From: Hyphomicrobium sp.
Lineage (GTDB): Bacteria; Pseudomonadota; Alphaproteobacteria; Rhizobiales; Hyphomicrobiaceae
Assembly (NCBI GenBank): GCA_013141015.1
Contig: JABFRT010000027.1
Coordinates: 62,001-126,000, forward strand
Length of the DNA stretch: 64,000 nucleotides
Direction: 5' to 3'
Made by a program: the position numbers and the translations under genes. The notes under the pieces were generated by a model. It was not told where the DNA came from, ran no database searches, and saw nothing but the letters and a program-made list of their open reading frames with translations. Of this stretch, positions 18,984-27,680 are shown in pieces. Position 1 is the first letter of the stretch. Every line of letters starts with the position of its first letter.

Positions 18984-20150
18984 ATGGACATTCATGAGTA
19001 TCAGGCCAAAGAACTTCTGTCGAAGTTCGGCGTGCCGATCCCGCGCGGCGGCTTGGCTTACAGCCCCGAGCAGGCAACCTATCGCGCAAGCGAACTCGGC
19101 GGCACCGTTGTCGTCAAAGCGCAGATCCACTCCGGTGCCCGCGGCAAAGCCGGCGGCATCAAGGTCTGCAAGACGGAAGGCGAAATCGAGAGCGCGGCTG
19201 AATTTCTTCTCGGCCGCAAGCTCGTCACGCATCAAACTGGTCCGGCCGGCAAGCTTGTTTCGCGTCTCTACATCGAAGAAGCAACCAACATCGATCGCGA
19301 GATCTACCTGGGCTTCGTGATGGACCGCGCGTCAGAACGCGTGATGGTCATTGCGTCAGCTGCTGGCGGCATGGACATCGAGGAAATCTCGGCCAAGCAG
19401 CCAGATACCATCATCCGCGTCAGCGTTGACCCGGCTGTCGGTATGCAGCAGTTCCAGGCGCGCGAAATCGCGTTTGGTCTCGGTGTCGATCCGGAAATCG
19501 TCAACAAGCTGGTTCCGGCAATCATGGGTTGCTATCGCGCGTTCCGCGATCTCGACGCCATGATGGTTGAAATCAATCCGCTGGTGATCACCAAGGAAAA
19601 GCAGGTCGTGGCGCTCGACGCCAAGATGTCGTTCGACGAGAACGCCCTGTTCCGCCGTCCGCACATTGCGGAATTGCGCGACAAGAGCCAGGAAGACCCG
19701 CGCGAAACCTACGCGTCGGATCGCGGCCTCGCGTACGTCGGTCTCGATGGCGACATCGGCTGCATCGTCAACGGTGCCGGCCTGGCAATGGCAACGCTCG
19801 ACATGATCAAACTGGCTGGCGGCGAACCCGCCAACTTTCTCGATATCGGCGGTGGTGCATCACCGGAACGCGTGACCAAGTCGTTCCGTGCGGTTCTGCG
19901 CGACAAGAACGTCAAGGCCATTCTGGTCAACGTGTTCGCTGGCATCAACCGTTGCGACTGGGTTGCCAAGGGCGTCGTCGACGCCATCAAGGAACTCAAC
20001 ATCACGATGCCGGTTGTGGTCCGCTTGTCGGGCACCAACGCCGAGGAAGGCCGCAAGATCATCGATCAAAGCGGTCTCACCGTGATCAGTGCTGAAACGC
20101 TTGCGGACGCGGCCAAGAAGTCGGTCACCGCAGCCAAGAACGCCGCGTAA
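18984..20150 (+). CDS. mtkA: Malate thiokinase large (beta) subunit
   Basis: A 388-residue succinyl-CoA synthetase beta-like protein. With MtkB it forms malyl-CoA from malate, CoA and ATP. The start at 18984 ([16 protein letters not shown]) has GGGAGG 9 bases upstream; a start five codons earlier would overlap this site. The ATP-grasp domain ([28 protein letters not shown]) and C-terminal CoA-ligase domain ([28 protein letters not shown]) are present. Assignment as malate rather than succinate thiokinase rests mainly on the location between mcl and ppc. Confidence 0.92.
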   Translation: MDIHEYQAKELLSKFGVPIPRGGLAYSPEQATYRASELGGTVVVKAQIHSGARGKAGGIKVCKTEGEIESAAEFLLGRKLVTHQTGPAGKLVSRLYIEEATNIDREIYLGFVMDRASERVMVIASAAGGMDIEEISAKQPDTIIRVSVDPAVGMQQFQAREIAFGLGVDPEIVNKLVPAIMGCYRAFRDLDAMMVEINPLVITKEKQVVALDAKMSFDENALFRRPHIAELRDKSQEDPRETYASDRGLAYVGLDGDIGCIVNGAGLAMATLDMIKLAGGEPANFLDIGGGASPERVTKSFRAVLRDKNVKAILVNVFAGINRCDWVAKGVVDAIKELNITMPVVVRLSGTNAEEGRKIIDQSGLTVISAETLADAAKKSVTAAKNAA

Positions 20151-20167
20151 CCGGAGAGGACATGTAA

Positions 20168-21067
20168 ATGGCTATTTTCATCAACGAAAAGACACCGATC
20201 CTCATCCAGGGTTTTACGGGCCGCATCGGCACGTTCCACGCCCAGGAAATGATCGACTATGGCACCAACGTGATTGGCGGCGTGACGCCCGGTAAGGGCG
20301 GCACGACCCACCTTGGCCGTCCGGTGTTCAATACTGTGAAGGGTGCGGTTGACGAGGCCGGCGCTGAAGCGTCGATCGTCTTTGTGCCGCCGCCGTTCGC
20401 CGCCGACGCGATCATGGAAGCGGCGGATGCAGGCATCAAATATTGCGTCTGCATCACCGATGGTATCCCGGCGCAGGATATGATCCGCGTGAAACGCTAC
20501 ATGCGGCGCTACAAAAAAGAAAATCGCATGATCCTAACGGGGCCGAACTGCGCTGGTACGATCTCCCCTGGCAAGGCGATGCTCGGCATTATGCCAGGCC
20601 ACATCTATCTCCCCGGCCGCGTTGGCATCGTCGGACGTTCGGGCACGCTTGGCTACGAAGCCGCCGAACAGATGAAGTCACTCGGCATCGGCGTATCGAC
20701 CTCGGTCGGCATTGGCGGTGACCCGATTAACGGATCTTCGCACCGTGACGTGATCGAGCACTTTGAAAACGATCCTGAAACCGATGCGATCCTGATGATT
20801 GGTGAAATCGGCGGGCCGCAGGAAGCGGAAGCTGGCCTCTGGTCCAAGGAACACGGCAAGAAGCCGCTGGTCGCCTACATCGCTGGTCTCTCGGCGCCGA
20901 AGGGCCGCCGCATGGGCCACGCCGGCGCCATTGTTTCAGCGTTCGGGGAATCGGCGGCCGAGAAGGTCGACATTCTGCAGAGCTGCGGCGTGACGATTGC
21001 GCCGACGCCGTCAGAAATGGGCTCGACGATGGCTCAGGTGCTGAGCACGTTGAAAAAAGTGGCATAG
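20168..21067 (+). CDS. mtkB: Malate thiokinase small (alpha) subunit
   Basis: A 299-residue succinyl-CoA synthetase alpha-like subunit, partner of MtkA. It has the CoA-binding Rossmann segment (ILIQGFTGRIGTFHAQEM), the FVPPPFAADAIMEA block, and the phospho-histidine loop region GRRMGHAGAIVSAFG in which His is the phosphorylated residue of the family. An AUG-UAA pair (20162-20167) stands immediately before the ATG; GGAGAGGA (20153-20160) is at good distance for the second ATG. A strong terminator follows. Confidence 0.93.
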   Translation: MAIFINEKTPILIQGFTGRIGTFHAQEMIDYGTNVIGGVTPGKGGTTHLGRPVFNTVKGAVDEAGAEASIVFVPPPFAADAIMEAADAGIKYCVCITDGIPAQDMIRVKRYMRRYKKENRMILTGPNCAGTISPGKAMLGIMPGHIYLPGRVGIVGRSGTLGYEAAEQMKSLGIGVSTSVGIGGDPINGSSHRDVIEHFENDPETDAILMIGEIGGPQEAEAGLWSKEHGKKPLVAYIAGLSAPKGRRMGHAGAIVSAFGESAAEKVDILQSCGVTIAPTPSEMGSTMAQVLSTLKKVA

Positions 21068-21075
21068 TGCTTCGG

Positions 21076-21116
21076 GGCCGGGCAAAGCCATTTGCCCGGC
21101 CTCTCAGAGCCTTTTT
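21076..21116 (+). terminator. Rho-independent terminator after mtkB
   Basis: Perfect 11-bp stem GGCCGGGCAAA 21076-21086 with TTTGCCCGGCC 21091-21101, tetraloop GCCA, with TTTTT at 21112-21116. It separates mtkB from ppc, so ppc may have its own promoter or depend on readthrough. Confidence 0.75.
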
Positions 21117-21185
21117 GCCGGAACACACTCTCAGGCAACGCGATAAATTTCTCCCATCACCGCGAGGGCAGTGGAGATCATGGTC

Positions 21186-24047
21186 ATGCAGGATACGGCA
21201 AAAGTGGCGCGATCAATTAAGCTCGACGAGACGACACTCGTTGATGAACTCAAGCGGCTTCGGGCGCAGATCCCGGATAATCCATCTCTCAATCCCATTC
21301 TCAACGTCGCGTTCGATATGTCGCGGCGCCTTGAAGCCGGCGACGTCACGTTTGATGACGTCAAGGGGCTTGCGGGCCGGTTGATGGACCGCGCCTGCGT
21401 GCGCCGCGCCCGCCGCTTGCGCGACAATATCGGCTACGTCGATCAGGCGAGCACGCTCAAGGATTTTACGGGCCAGATTGAAAAGTCGGCCCAAGACGCG
21501 GCCGGCTCTTTGCAAGTCTTCGCCGAACGCTGGTCACGGCCGCGCACCGGTATCGTGCTGACCGCGCATCCAACCTTTGGATTGTCGGACGCGCTGTACC
21601 GGCGCATGCTGGAGATAGCGGTTTCAGACAATCCGGCGGATTCAATAGAAATCGGCCTGCCGCATCGCCCCGAGCCGTCACTGACGCTGCAGCATGAACA
21701 CAAGTGCGCGCAAGATGCGATCCGCAACCTTCGCAATGCTTATGAAGAGCTGCTTCACGGGTTCTTCAGTGTCGCTTCGCAGAAATTCGGCGACGCTGCC
21801 TATAAAATCCGGCCAAAGCTGACGACATTCGCCTCTTGGATTGGCTACGACCTCGACGGGCGTACCGACATCGCCTGGACATTCTCGTTCCACGTCCGCC
21901 TGATGGAAAAGCGCGCCGCACTGACCGACGTGCGTGAACGGTTCGTCATTCTCAAGCATCGCTTGGATGAGAGCGACAGCGCGCAACGCATCGCCCGGCA
22001 GATCATCGGTAAGCTCGACCTGGCGATTGCAGCGGTCGATGAGCAGATCCGGGCCCTGGAGGGCATCACCGGTGATCCGGCTGTGCTGGCCAAGGCTGCC
22101 AACGTGATCACCAAGACTGACGGATACAACCTATTGTCGATTGAGCCGTTGATGACGTTGTTTAATTCGCTCATCGATGCGGTTGAAGCCCCACAGATGA
22201 AGCGTGCCGTTGCGGCACTCGCCGGTTTGGTTGATGCCACCGGCCTTGGCTCATCGCACATTCATCTGCGTATCAACGCGCTGCAGCTGAACAACGCCTT
22301 CCGCGCTTACGTTCATGAACCGTGGACGCGCGACCTGACGGAAAGCCAGTCGCTCGCCCGCATTGTTGATATGATCAAGAATTGCCCGAAAGAGTCGGTC
22401 AACTTCGAAACGCTCGATCTCGAAACGGCAACTGCCATCCGCCAGTTTGCGCTCACCGCGCAAATCCACAAGCACATCGACAAGGAAACGCCGATCCGCT
22501 TCCTGATTGCCGAATGCGAAAGCCCGGCAACCGTGCTGATTGCGGTATTCTTCGCCAAGCTGTTCGGCGTCGATGGCATCACCGATATCTCACCGTTGTT
22601 TGAGACGCCGTCCGGCCTTGAGAACGGCTCGCGCATTATGGAGCGGCTGGTCGAGGAAGAGACCTATCGCGATTACGTCAAGGGCCGCGGACGTCTCAGC
22701 ATTCAGACCGGCTTCTCCGATGCTGGCCGTTTCATCGGTCAGATTTCCGCGACACTTGCCATCGAGCGCTACTATCACGGGCTTGCCGCGATGGTGCAAA
22801 AGGCCGGTCTGCCGGGTGTTGAAACACTGATCTTCTCGACCCATGGCGAGTCGATGGGACGCGGCGCGCATCCCGGCGATTTGCATACGCGCCTGCGTTA
22901 TGTGTTCTCGGACGAAGCACGCCGCCGCTTCTCGAATGCCAATCTTCCGGTCAAGCACGAGACCAGCTTTCAGGGCGGCGACGGCTATATGTTCTTCGGC
23001 CACCGCGCACTGACGACGCGCGCCTTGGCAACCATCATTCTGGATGGCGAAGCGCCTGCGGCTGAAAACGATCCATTCTATACCGAGCAGAATTTCTCGC
23101 TCGACTTCTTCTTGCGATTGCGTGCGTTCCAACAGGAGCTGTTTGCGCATGACGGCTATCGCGCGGTGCTTGGCGCGTTCGGTCCGAACCTGTTGTTCAA
23201 GACGGGTTCGCGTCCCGTGAAGCGCCAGGGTGAACATGCGTCCGACCGTGGCAACCCGGCGCGGATGCGGGCTATCCCCAACAACGCGATATTGCAGCAG
23301 TTCGGCTATATCGCCAACGTGGTGGCCGGTCTTGGAACGGCGGTCGGCAATGACCGCGACCGGTTCAGCAAACTCGGCAAATCGTCACGCCGCTTGCAGA
23401 CGCTGCTCGGTATGATCGCCTACGGCAAGACCGTGTCGAGCCTGAACGCAATGGGCGCCAACGCCACCGTGTTTGACGCGGGCTTCTGGGCGTCTCGTGC
23501 GTCGTGGGGCCGTGAGCAAGCCCTGCAAAGTGCCTTCCGCACGCTTGCTACGTACCTTCTGCCCGATGACCGGCAGGGCGCGATCAACGAGCTCGTACAT
23601 CACCTGCGTCTCGACGCCATTGATCTGCACGCCATCCTCGAAGATCAGAACATCGAAGGTGGCAAGGTTCCGGACGCCAACCGTTTGGAACTCGATCTGC
23701 TGCAAGCGATCCGCTTGGCGCTGATCATGCGCATCTTTATCCTGGCTGCACAGCTGCCGCGTTTTGCACCGCAAGACGGGTTGTCCCACGGACAGGTTTT
23801 GGAAATGGCGCTCAACCTCGAAATTCCTGAGGTCGTCAGCATCATGCGCAAAGCGTTCCCGCACGGATCGAAATCTTTAGCAGCGGCGAACGGCGCCCGG
23901 TTTGACGAACAAGCCAGTTACCGTCCTCGCGGCATTGACGATTATGGCCGCTTGGAAACTGAAATCCTGGAGCCGATGGAGCGCGCTTACGAATTCGTGC
24001 GCGAGATCGGCACGGGGATCTCACATCACTTCGGAGCATTCGGCTGA
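21186..24047 (+). CDS. ppc: Phosphoenolpyruvate carboxylase
   Basis: A 953-residue enzyme making oxaloacetate from PEP and bicarbonate, the second carbon-fixing step of the serine cycle. ATG 21186 has GGAG 9 bases upstream and is preferred over GTG 21171 and ATG 21180. Visible family blocks include VLTAHPTFG (TAHPT catalytic His motif, shifted form of VxTAHPT), FSTHGESMGRGAHPGD, and the FKTGSRPVKR region. The active-site spelling is the divergent form found in methylotroph and other alphaproteobacterial enzymes rather than the E. coli-type QVMxGYSDSxKD. Length is slightly above the usual 880-930. Confidence 0.92.
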   Translation: MQDTAKVARSIKLDETTLVDELKRLRAQIPDNPSLNPILNVAFDMSRRLEAGDVTFDDVKGLAGRLMDRACVRRARRLRDNIGYVDQASTLKDFTGQIEKSAQDAAGSLQVFAERWSRPRTGIVLTAHPTFGLSDALYRRMLEIAVSDNPADSIEIGLPHRPEPSLTLQHEHKCAQDAIRNLRNAYEELLHGFFSVASQKFGDAAYKIRPKLTTFASWIGYDLDGRTDIAWTFSFHVRLMEKRAALTDVRERFVILKHRLDESDSAQRIARQIIGKLDLAIAAVDEQIRALEGITGDPAVLAKAANVITKTDGYNLLSIEPLMTLFNSLIDAVEAPQMKRAVAALAGLVDATGLGSSHIHLRINALQLNNAFRAYVHEPWTRDLTESQSLARIVDMIKNCPKESVNFETLDLETATAIRQFALTAQIHKHIDKETPIRFLIAECESPATVLIAVFFAKLFGVDGITDISPLFETPSGLENGSRIMERLVEEETYRDYVKGRGRLSIQTGFSDAGRFIGQISATLAIERYYHGLAAMVQKAGLPGVETLIFSTHGESMGRGAHPGDLHTRLRYVFSDEARRRFSNANLPVKHETSFQGGDGYMFFGHRALTTRALATIILDGEAPAAENDPFYTEQNFSLDFFLRLRAFQQELFAHDGYRAVLGAFGPNLLFKTGSRPVKRQGEHASDRGNPARMRAIPNNAILQQFGYIANVVAGLGTAVGNDRDRFSKLGKSSRRLQTLLGMIAYGKTVSSLNAMGANATVFDAGFWASRASWGREQALQSAFRTLATYLLPDDRQGAINELVHHLRLDAIDLHAILEDQNIEGGKVPDANRLELDLLQAIRLALIMRIFILAAQLPRFAPQDGLSHGQVLEMALNLEIPEVVSIMRKAFPHGSKSLAAANGARFDEQASYRPRGIDDYGRLETEILEPMERAYEFVREIGTGISHHFGAFG

Positions 24048-24090
24048 TCTGACCTGCCGTCGGCGCGACCAGGATATCCTGAAGTGATGC

Positions 24091-24123
24091 TGCGCGCCTG
24101 GAGAGCTTGCTCCCGGGCGCGCA
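24091..24123 (+). terminator. GC-rich stem-loop after ppc
   Basis: TGCGCGCC 24091-24098 pairs with GGCGCGCA 24116-24123, with an inner GGAG/CTCC helix; only CAGTTTT follows. Likely the 3' end of the serine-cycle transcript. The remaining bases to 24298 have only weak hairpins and no convincing gene. Confidence 0.5.
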
Positions 24124-24298
24124 TCAGTTTTGGACCAAACGTCAGACTGCTTGGCCCGCTATGACTTCCAGGCGGGCAATTGATGTGCAGTGGCCGGTGG
24201 CCTTCCGGCGCAACTGGCGCCGTGGTGGCCACAAACAGAATTGCGCGCCAGCCGATAGCCGGCGCAATCCACAGCGCATAGCGAACGGCCCGCCGCAC

Positions 24299-25225
24299 TC
24301 AACTCTCCCCGATTGATCCGGCAAGGTCAGCGGCTTGAAGTGCAAACACCTCGCCTTCACTGGTTTCAGTGTCGAGCCATAGAAACGGCAGGTCCGGCCA
24401 GGTTGCTTCGAGCGCATCGCGTGCCTGGCCGATCTCCATGACGATTGCGCCGTGCGGTGCCAGATAGCGGGCCGCACCTTCAAGAATGCGGTTGACGAGA
24501 TCGAGGCCGTCGCTGCCGCCGGCATGGGCCATCACCGGCTCCGCTTGGTATTCAGGTGGGAACGCCGCCACGGCTTGCGTCGTAACGTAAGGCGGGTTGG
24601 CAATAATCAGATCGTAGCGATCAGGCGGAATGGATTGATAGAGGTCCGACTGTAGCAGCCGGATGCGTTGGTTGAGGCCATAGTCGCTGACATTGCGCCG
24701 GGCGACGTCGAGTGCGTCGGGGGAGAGATCGCTGGCATCGATCTGAGCATCAGGAAACGCTTCCGCCGCAAGAATCGATAGGCAACCTGAACCCGTGCAG
24801 AGTTCGAGCACGCGCGTCACGCCGTTCGGGTCGCCAATGGCGGCTGACAGCCGGGACTGGCACAATAATTCGCCAATGAAGGAGCGCGGAATGATAACAC
24901 GTTCATCGACATAAAACTGATGCCCTTGAATCCACGCGGTGTTGGTCAGATACGACGCCGGCTTGCGAGAGGCGATGCGGCGTTGAAAAAGGCTGAGCAC
25001 GTCACCACGTTCTGTCCGGGTTAAACGGCACTCCAGCCAGGGTTCAAGCGTGTCAATTGGAAGCTTTAAGGACGAAAGCAATAGGAACGCGGCCTCGCCT
25101 GCGGCGTTGTCGGTGCCATGACCATAGACCAGCCCGGCTTTGGTAAATTGCGTCACGCCGTAGCGCCACCAATCGCGAAGTGTGACAAGGTCGGCCAGGG
25201 CGTCGTGCGTCTCATTGCTGGTCAT
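24299..25225 (-). CDS. prmB: Ribosomal protein L3 N5-glutamine methyltransferase
   Basis: A 308-residue SAM-dependent methyltransferase of the HemK/PrmB group. ATG 25225 (MTSNETHDALADLVTLRDWWRYG) matches the family start; a longer frame upstream is Arg-rich and unlike the family. Motif I is LELCTGSGCLSILAA and the glutamine-binding signature is IIANPPYVT; the intervening DASDLSPDALDVA is motif II. The N-terminal helical domain, with FTKAGLVYGHGTDNA, fits PrmB rather than PrmC. No clear Shine-Dalgarno precedes the start. It is convergent with ppc. Confidence 0.88.
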   Translation of the reverse strand: MTSNETHDALADLVTLRDWWRYGVTQFTKAGLVYGHGTDNAAGEAAFLLLSSLKLPIDTLEPWLECRLTRTERGDVLSLFQRRIASRKPASYLTNTAWIQGHQFYVDERVIIPRSFIGELLCQSRLSAAIGDPNGVTRVLELCTGSGCLSILAAEAFPDAQIDASDLSPDALDVARRNVSDYGLNQRIRLLQSDLYQSIPPDRYDLIIANPPYVTTQAVAAFPPEYQAEPVMAHAGGSDGLDLVNRILEGAARYLAPHGAIVMEIGQARDALEATWPDLPFLWLDTETSEGEVFALQAADLAGSIGES

Positions 25226-25447
25226 GGGGGAGGATCTAAGTCTCTGTGCGGGTTGCGGTCGAGGCAAAAACAGGATTCTGGCTCTGGCCGTTTTGCTGCC
25301 ACGGCTGGCATTTAGCAAGAGTGCGCTGAGAGGGCAGATTACCGTGGAAATCAGATCAATGCGCGTCCTGATTTGGTCTCGAACCGCTTGCGCGGTGGTA
25401 CGTGCACCGGCAGGGTGCAAACGTCTCAGAGGCGGCCGGTTCACGAG

Positions 25448-26455
25448 ATGACGCGACAGCATTCCCTACTATTTTTGGCTCTGGCCGTGGTCACTGCTTT
25501 TGCCGTTGCTTGGCCGTATCGCGGCGACTGGGCGCGCGTGGTGGCCAATGGAACTATGCACCGGCCGCTGGCCCAGGCGCATTCCTGGCGCTATCAGCTC
25601 GACCGCATCAACCTTGATGATCTAGCGGCTGATGCGTCTGATCTCTTGGTCATCGATTATGCCAAGAAGGATGGAAAAGTTCCACTGACGCCGGAGGATG
25701 TGGCACGAATTAAAGTGCGGCCAGACGGGCGGCCGCGGCTTGTGGTTGCCTACCTTTCGGTCGGTGAATCCGAACAATTCCGCTACTACTGGAACGATGC
25801 CTGGAAGGCCGAGCCGCCGGGGTGGCTTGGCGAAGAAAACTGCGCCTGGCCGAAAGCGCATCGCGTGCGCTTTTGGACGGCCGGGTGGAAGGATATCAAC
25901 TTCCGGGCCGCTGATTCCTATCTGCGCCGGATCATCGCCGCGGGTTTCGATGGGGTGTATCTCGACCGCGTCGATATCTTTGAGACGTTCGAAAAAGAAC
26001 GGCCAACGGCACGGCGTGAAATGATTGAGCACGTGGCAGAACTGGCGGCCGCGGCCCGCAGCTTGAAGCCAGGCTTCCTGATCATTCCGCAGAATGCCGA
26101 AACGCTTCTGAGTGACGCCGGATATCGGCTGGTTATCGACGGGATCGGCAAAGAAAGCCTGTTGCACGGCGGATCGGAGACGGCCAAGCGCAACGCTGAC
26201 GCCGATATCAAATGGTCGGCGGACCTGCTGCGGCAATTGCAGAATGAGGGTAAACCCGTGTTCGCCGTCGAATATCTGCTCGATGCGGCCCACATCGACC
26301 GCACGGGCTGGGAATTGCGCTCACGCCGCATGGTGCCAGCATTTGAGACCCGCGCGCTGGACGGCCAGGACCCAACCAAACCGGTCGATCTGAAGACAGA
26401 AGTCGGCACGCCAGAGCGCACGCAGAAGGATTGTCCGCCCGGCTCGTCATGGTGA
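25448..26455 (+). CDS. GH114/TM1410-like TIM-barrel protein, membrane-anchored copy
   Basis: A 335-residue protein from ATG 25448 with an N-terminal hydrophobic anchor or signal (LLFLALAVVTAFAVAWP). The rest is a glycosidase-like TIM barrel of the MJ1477/TM1410 (GH114, endo-alpha-1,4-polygalactosaminidase-like) family: WRYQLDRIN, LLVIDYAKKDG, VVAYLSVGESEQFRYYW, GFDGVYLDRVD with the acidic catalytic-type residue, and IPQNAETLL. It may act on amino-sugar polymers in the periplasm or outside; the substrate is unknown. The next gene is a paralogue in tandem, 118 bases on, with its own promoter. Confidence 0.8.
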   Translation: MTRQHSLLFLALAVVTAFAVAWPYRGDWARVVANGTMHRPLAQAHSWRYQLDRINLDDLAADASDLLVIDYAKKDGKVPLTPEDVARIKVRPDGRPRLVVAYLSVGESEQFRYYWNDAWKAEPPGWLGEENCAWPKAHRVRFWTAGWKDINFRAADSYLRRIIAAGFDGVYLDRVDIFETFEKERPTARREMIEHVAELAAAARSLKPGFLIIPQNAETLLSDAGYRLVIDGIGKESLLHGGSETAKRNADADIKWSADLLRQLQNEGKPVFAVEYLLDAAHIDRTGWELRSRRMVPAFETRALDGQDPTKPVDLKTEVGTPERTQKDCPPGSSW

Positions 26456-26532
26456 ATGCGGACTATCAACCTTATGGCTACTTTTGAGCTTGATATCGTT
26501 GAGTTATTTCGGGCAAACTGGGGCTAAATCAG

Positions 26533-26541
26533 TGCTATAAT
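26533..26541 (+). promoter_or_regulatory. Extended -10 promoter of second GH114-like gene
   Basis: TGC-TATAAT at 26533-26541 gives a perfect -10 with the TGn extension, 32 bases before the ATG at 26574. No good -35 is seen, as usual for extended -10 promoters. Confidence 0.55.
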
Positions 26542-26573
26542 GCGCAGGTAACTAGGAAAAGAGAGTTTTGCGT

Positions 26574-27572
26574 ATGAAGAAGTTCGGACTGGCCTTTGCG
26601 GCCACTCTTGCGGCGCTCGTTGCGACGTCCGCAATTTCGCTGTCACCAGCAAACGCCGAGGGCAAGGCGACGCTGCTCGACGGCGTCAAATCGTGGGCCT
26701 ACCAGCTCAAGGATGTCAGCCAGGATAAGATCGACAAGATCGTCGCTTCGCCGTTCGACATGGTGATCATCGACTCGTCCATGTTTCCAAACGGCAAGGA
26801 AATCCACCTCACCCGCGACCAAGTCGAAAGCATGAAGAAGAAGCCGGATGGCAGCCGCCGCGTGGTGATTGCCTACTTCAGTGCTGGCGAAGCCGAAGAC
26901 TTCCGCGACTATTGGAAGCCTGAGTGGAACAAGAACCGTCCGGGCTGGGTCTATAAGGCAGACAAGGATTGGAAGGGCGATTACATCGTCAAATACTGGG
27001 ATCCGTCATGGCAAAAGATCATCTATGGATCGCCAACGTCGCTCATCGACCGGATCGTTGATGCCGGCTTCGATGGCGTATCGATCGACCGCGTCGATGC
27101 TTATTACTATTTCGGCGACACCGAAGAGCGCCGCCTGCAAATGGTCGATCTTGTGAAACGCGTTTCCGACTACATGCGCGCGAAGAATCCACAAGCTGTG
27201 ATTTTGGCGCAGAATGCCGAAGAGTTGCTGCCTAAGCCCGACTACCTGAACGCGATTGATGCGACCGTGAAGGAAGACTTGGTTTACGGCATCAGCCACA
27301 AGGAAGTTGGCAATCCCGCAGGTGACATCACGCATTCAACCAAGCTGCTGGATGACTCGCATGTGAAGGGCAAGAAGGTGTTCGTGGTCGAGTATCTGGC
27401 CAAGAAGGAAAACATCGCCAAGGCGCGTGAGTACATGAAGCAGCACGACTTTGTGCTCTACGTCGGCCAGCGCGACCTCTATGAGCTGTCGTCGGTTGTC
27501 GGTGAAGAGGGTGCGAAAGCGCCAGCTAAGGACGCGGATGGTAAGAAGCCTGAGACAGCCAAGAACCCCTGA
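26574..27572 (+). CDS. GH114/TM1410-like TIM-barrel protein, exported copy
   Basis: A 332-residue paralogue of the preceding gene. ATG 26574 gives a cleavable signal peptide (MKKFGLAFAATLAAL...SPANAEG). Shared blocks in the same order: WAYQLKDV, MVIIDSSMFPNG, VVIAYFSAGEAEDFRDYW, GFDGVSIDRVDAYY, ILAQNAEELL, FVVEYLAKKENI. The C-terminus is Lys/Ala/Glu-rich (about the last 20 residues). The two copies have diverged clearly at both ends and in the first barrel strand, so the duplication is old. A bidirectional terminator follows. Confidence 0.8.
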   Translation: MKKFGLAFAATLAALVATSAISLSPANAEGKATLLDGVKSWAYQLKDVSQDKIDKIVASPFDMVIIDSSMFPNGKEIHLTRDQVESMKKKPDGSRRVVIAYFSAGEAEDFRDYWKPEWNKNRPGWVYKADKDWKGDYIVKYWDPSWQKIIYGSPTSLIDRIVDAGFDGVSIDRVDAYYYFGDTEERRLQMVDLVKRVSDYMRAKNPQAVILAQNAEELLPKPDYLNAIDATVKEDLVYGISHKEVGNPAGDITHSTKLLDDSHVKGKKVFVVEYLAKKENIAKAREYMKQHDFVLYVGQRDLYELSSVVGEEGAKAPAKDADGKKPETAKNP

Positions 27573-27621
27573 GGCCTGGCCGTTCGTTCCCATTCGTGCC
27601 TGATGTATACAAAAAATAGGT

Positions 27622-27652
27622 CGCGCTCAGGATTATTGAGCGCGTCCTTTTC
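27622..27652. terminator. Bidirectional terminator
   Basis: CGCGCTCA 27622-27629 pairs with TGAGCGCG 27637-27644. On the minus strand a run of six T follows (27611-27616); on the plus strand CCTTTT. It serves the GH114-like gene and the convergent desaturase. Confidence 0.7.
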
Positions 27653-27680
27653 ATTAGCCCCGGCACTATCGGAATTTTGA

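Noticed and set aside
24026-24298. Small minus-strand frame starting with GTG right after the prmB stop
   Set aside because: It overlaps the end of ppc and the stem-loop, has no recognisable domain, and composition is unlike a coding region; possible but unsupported.
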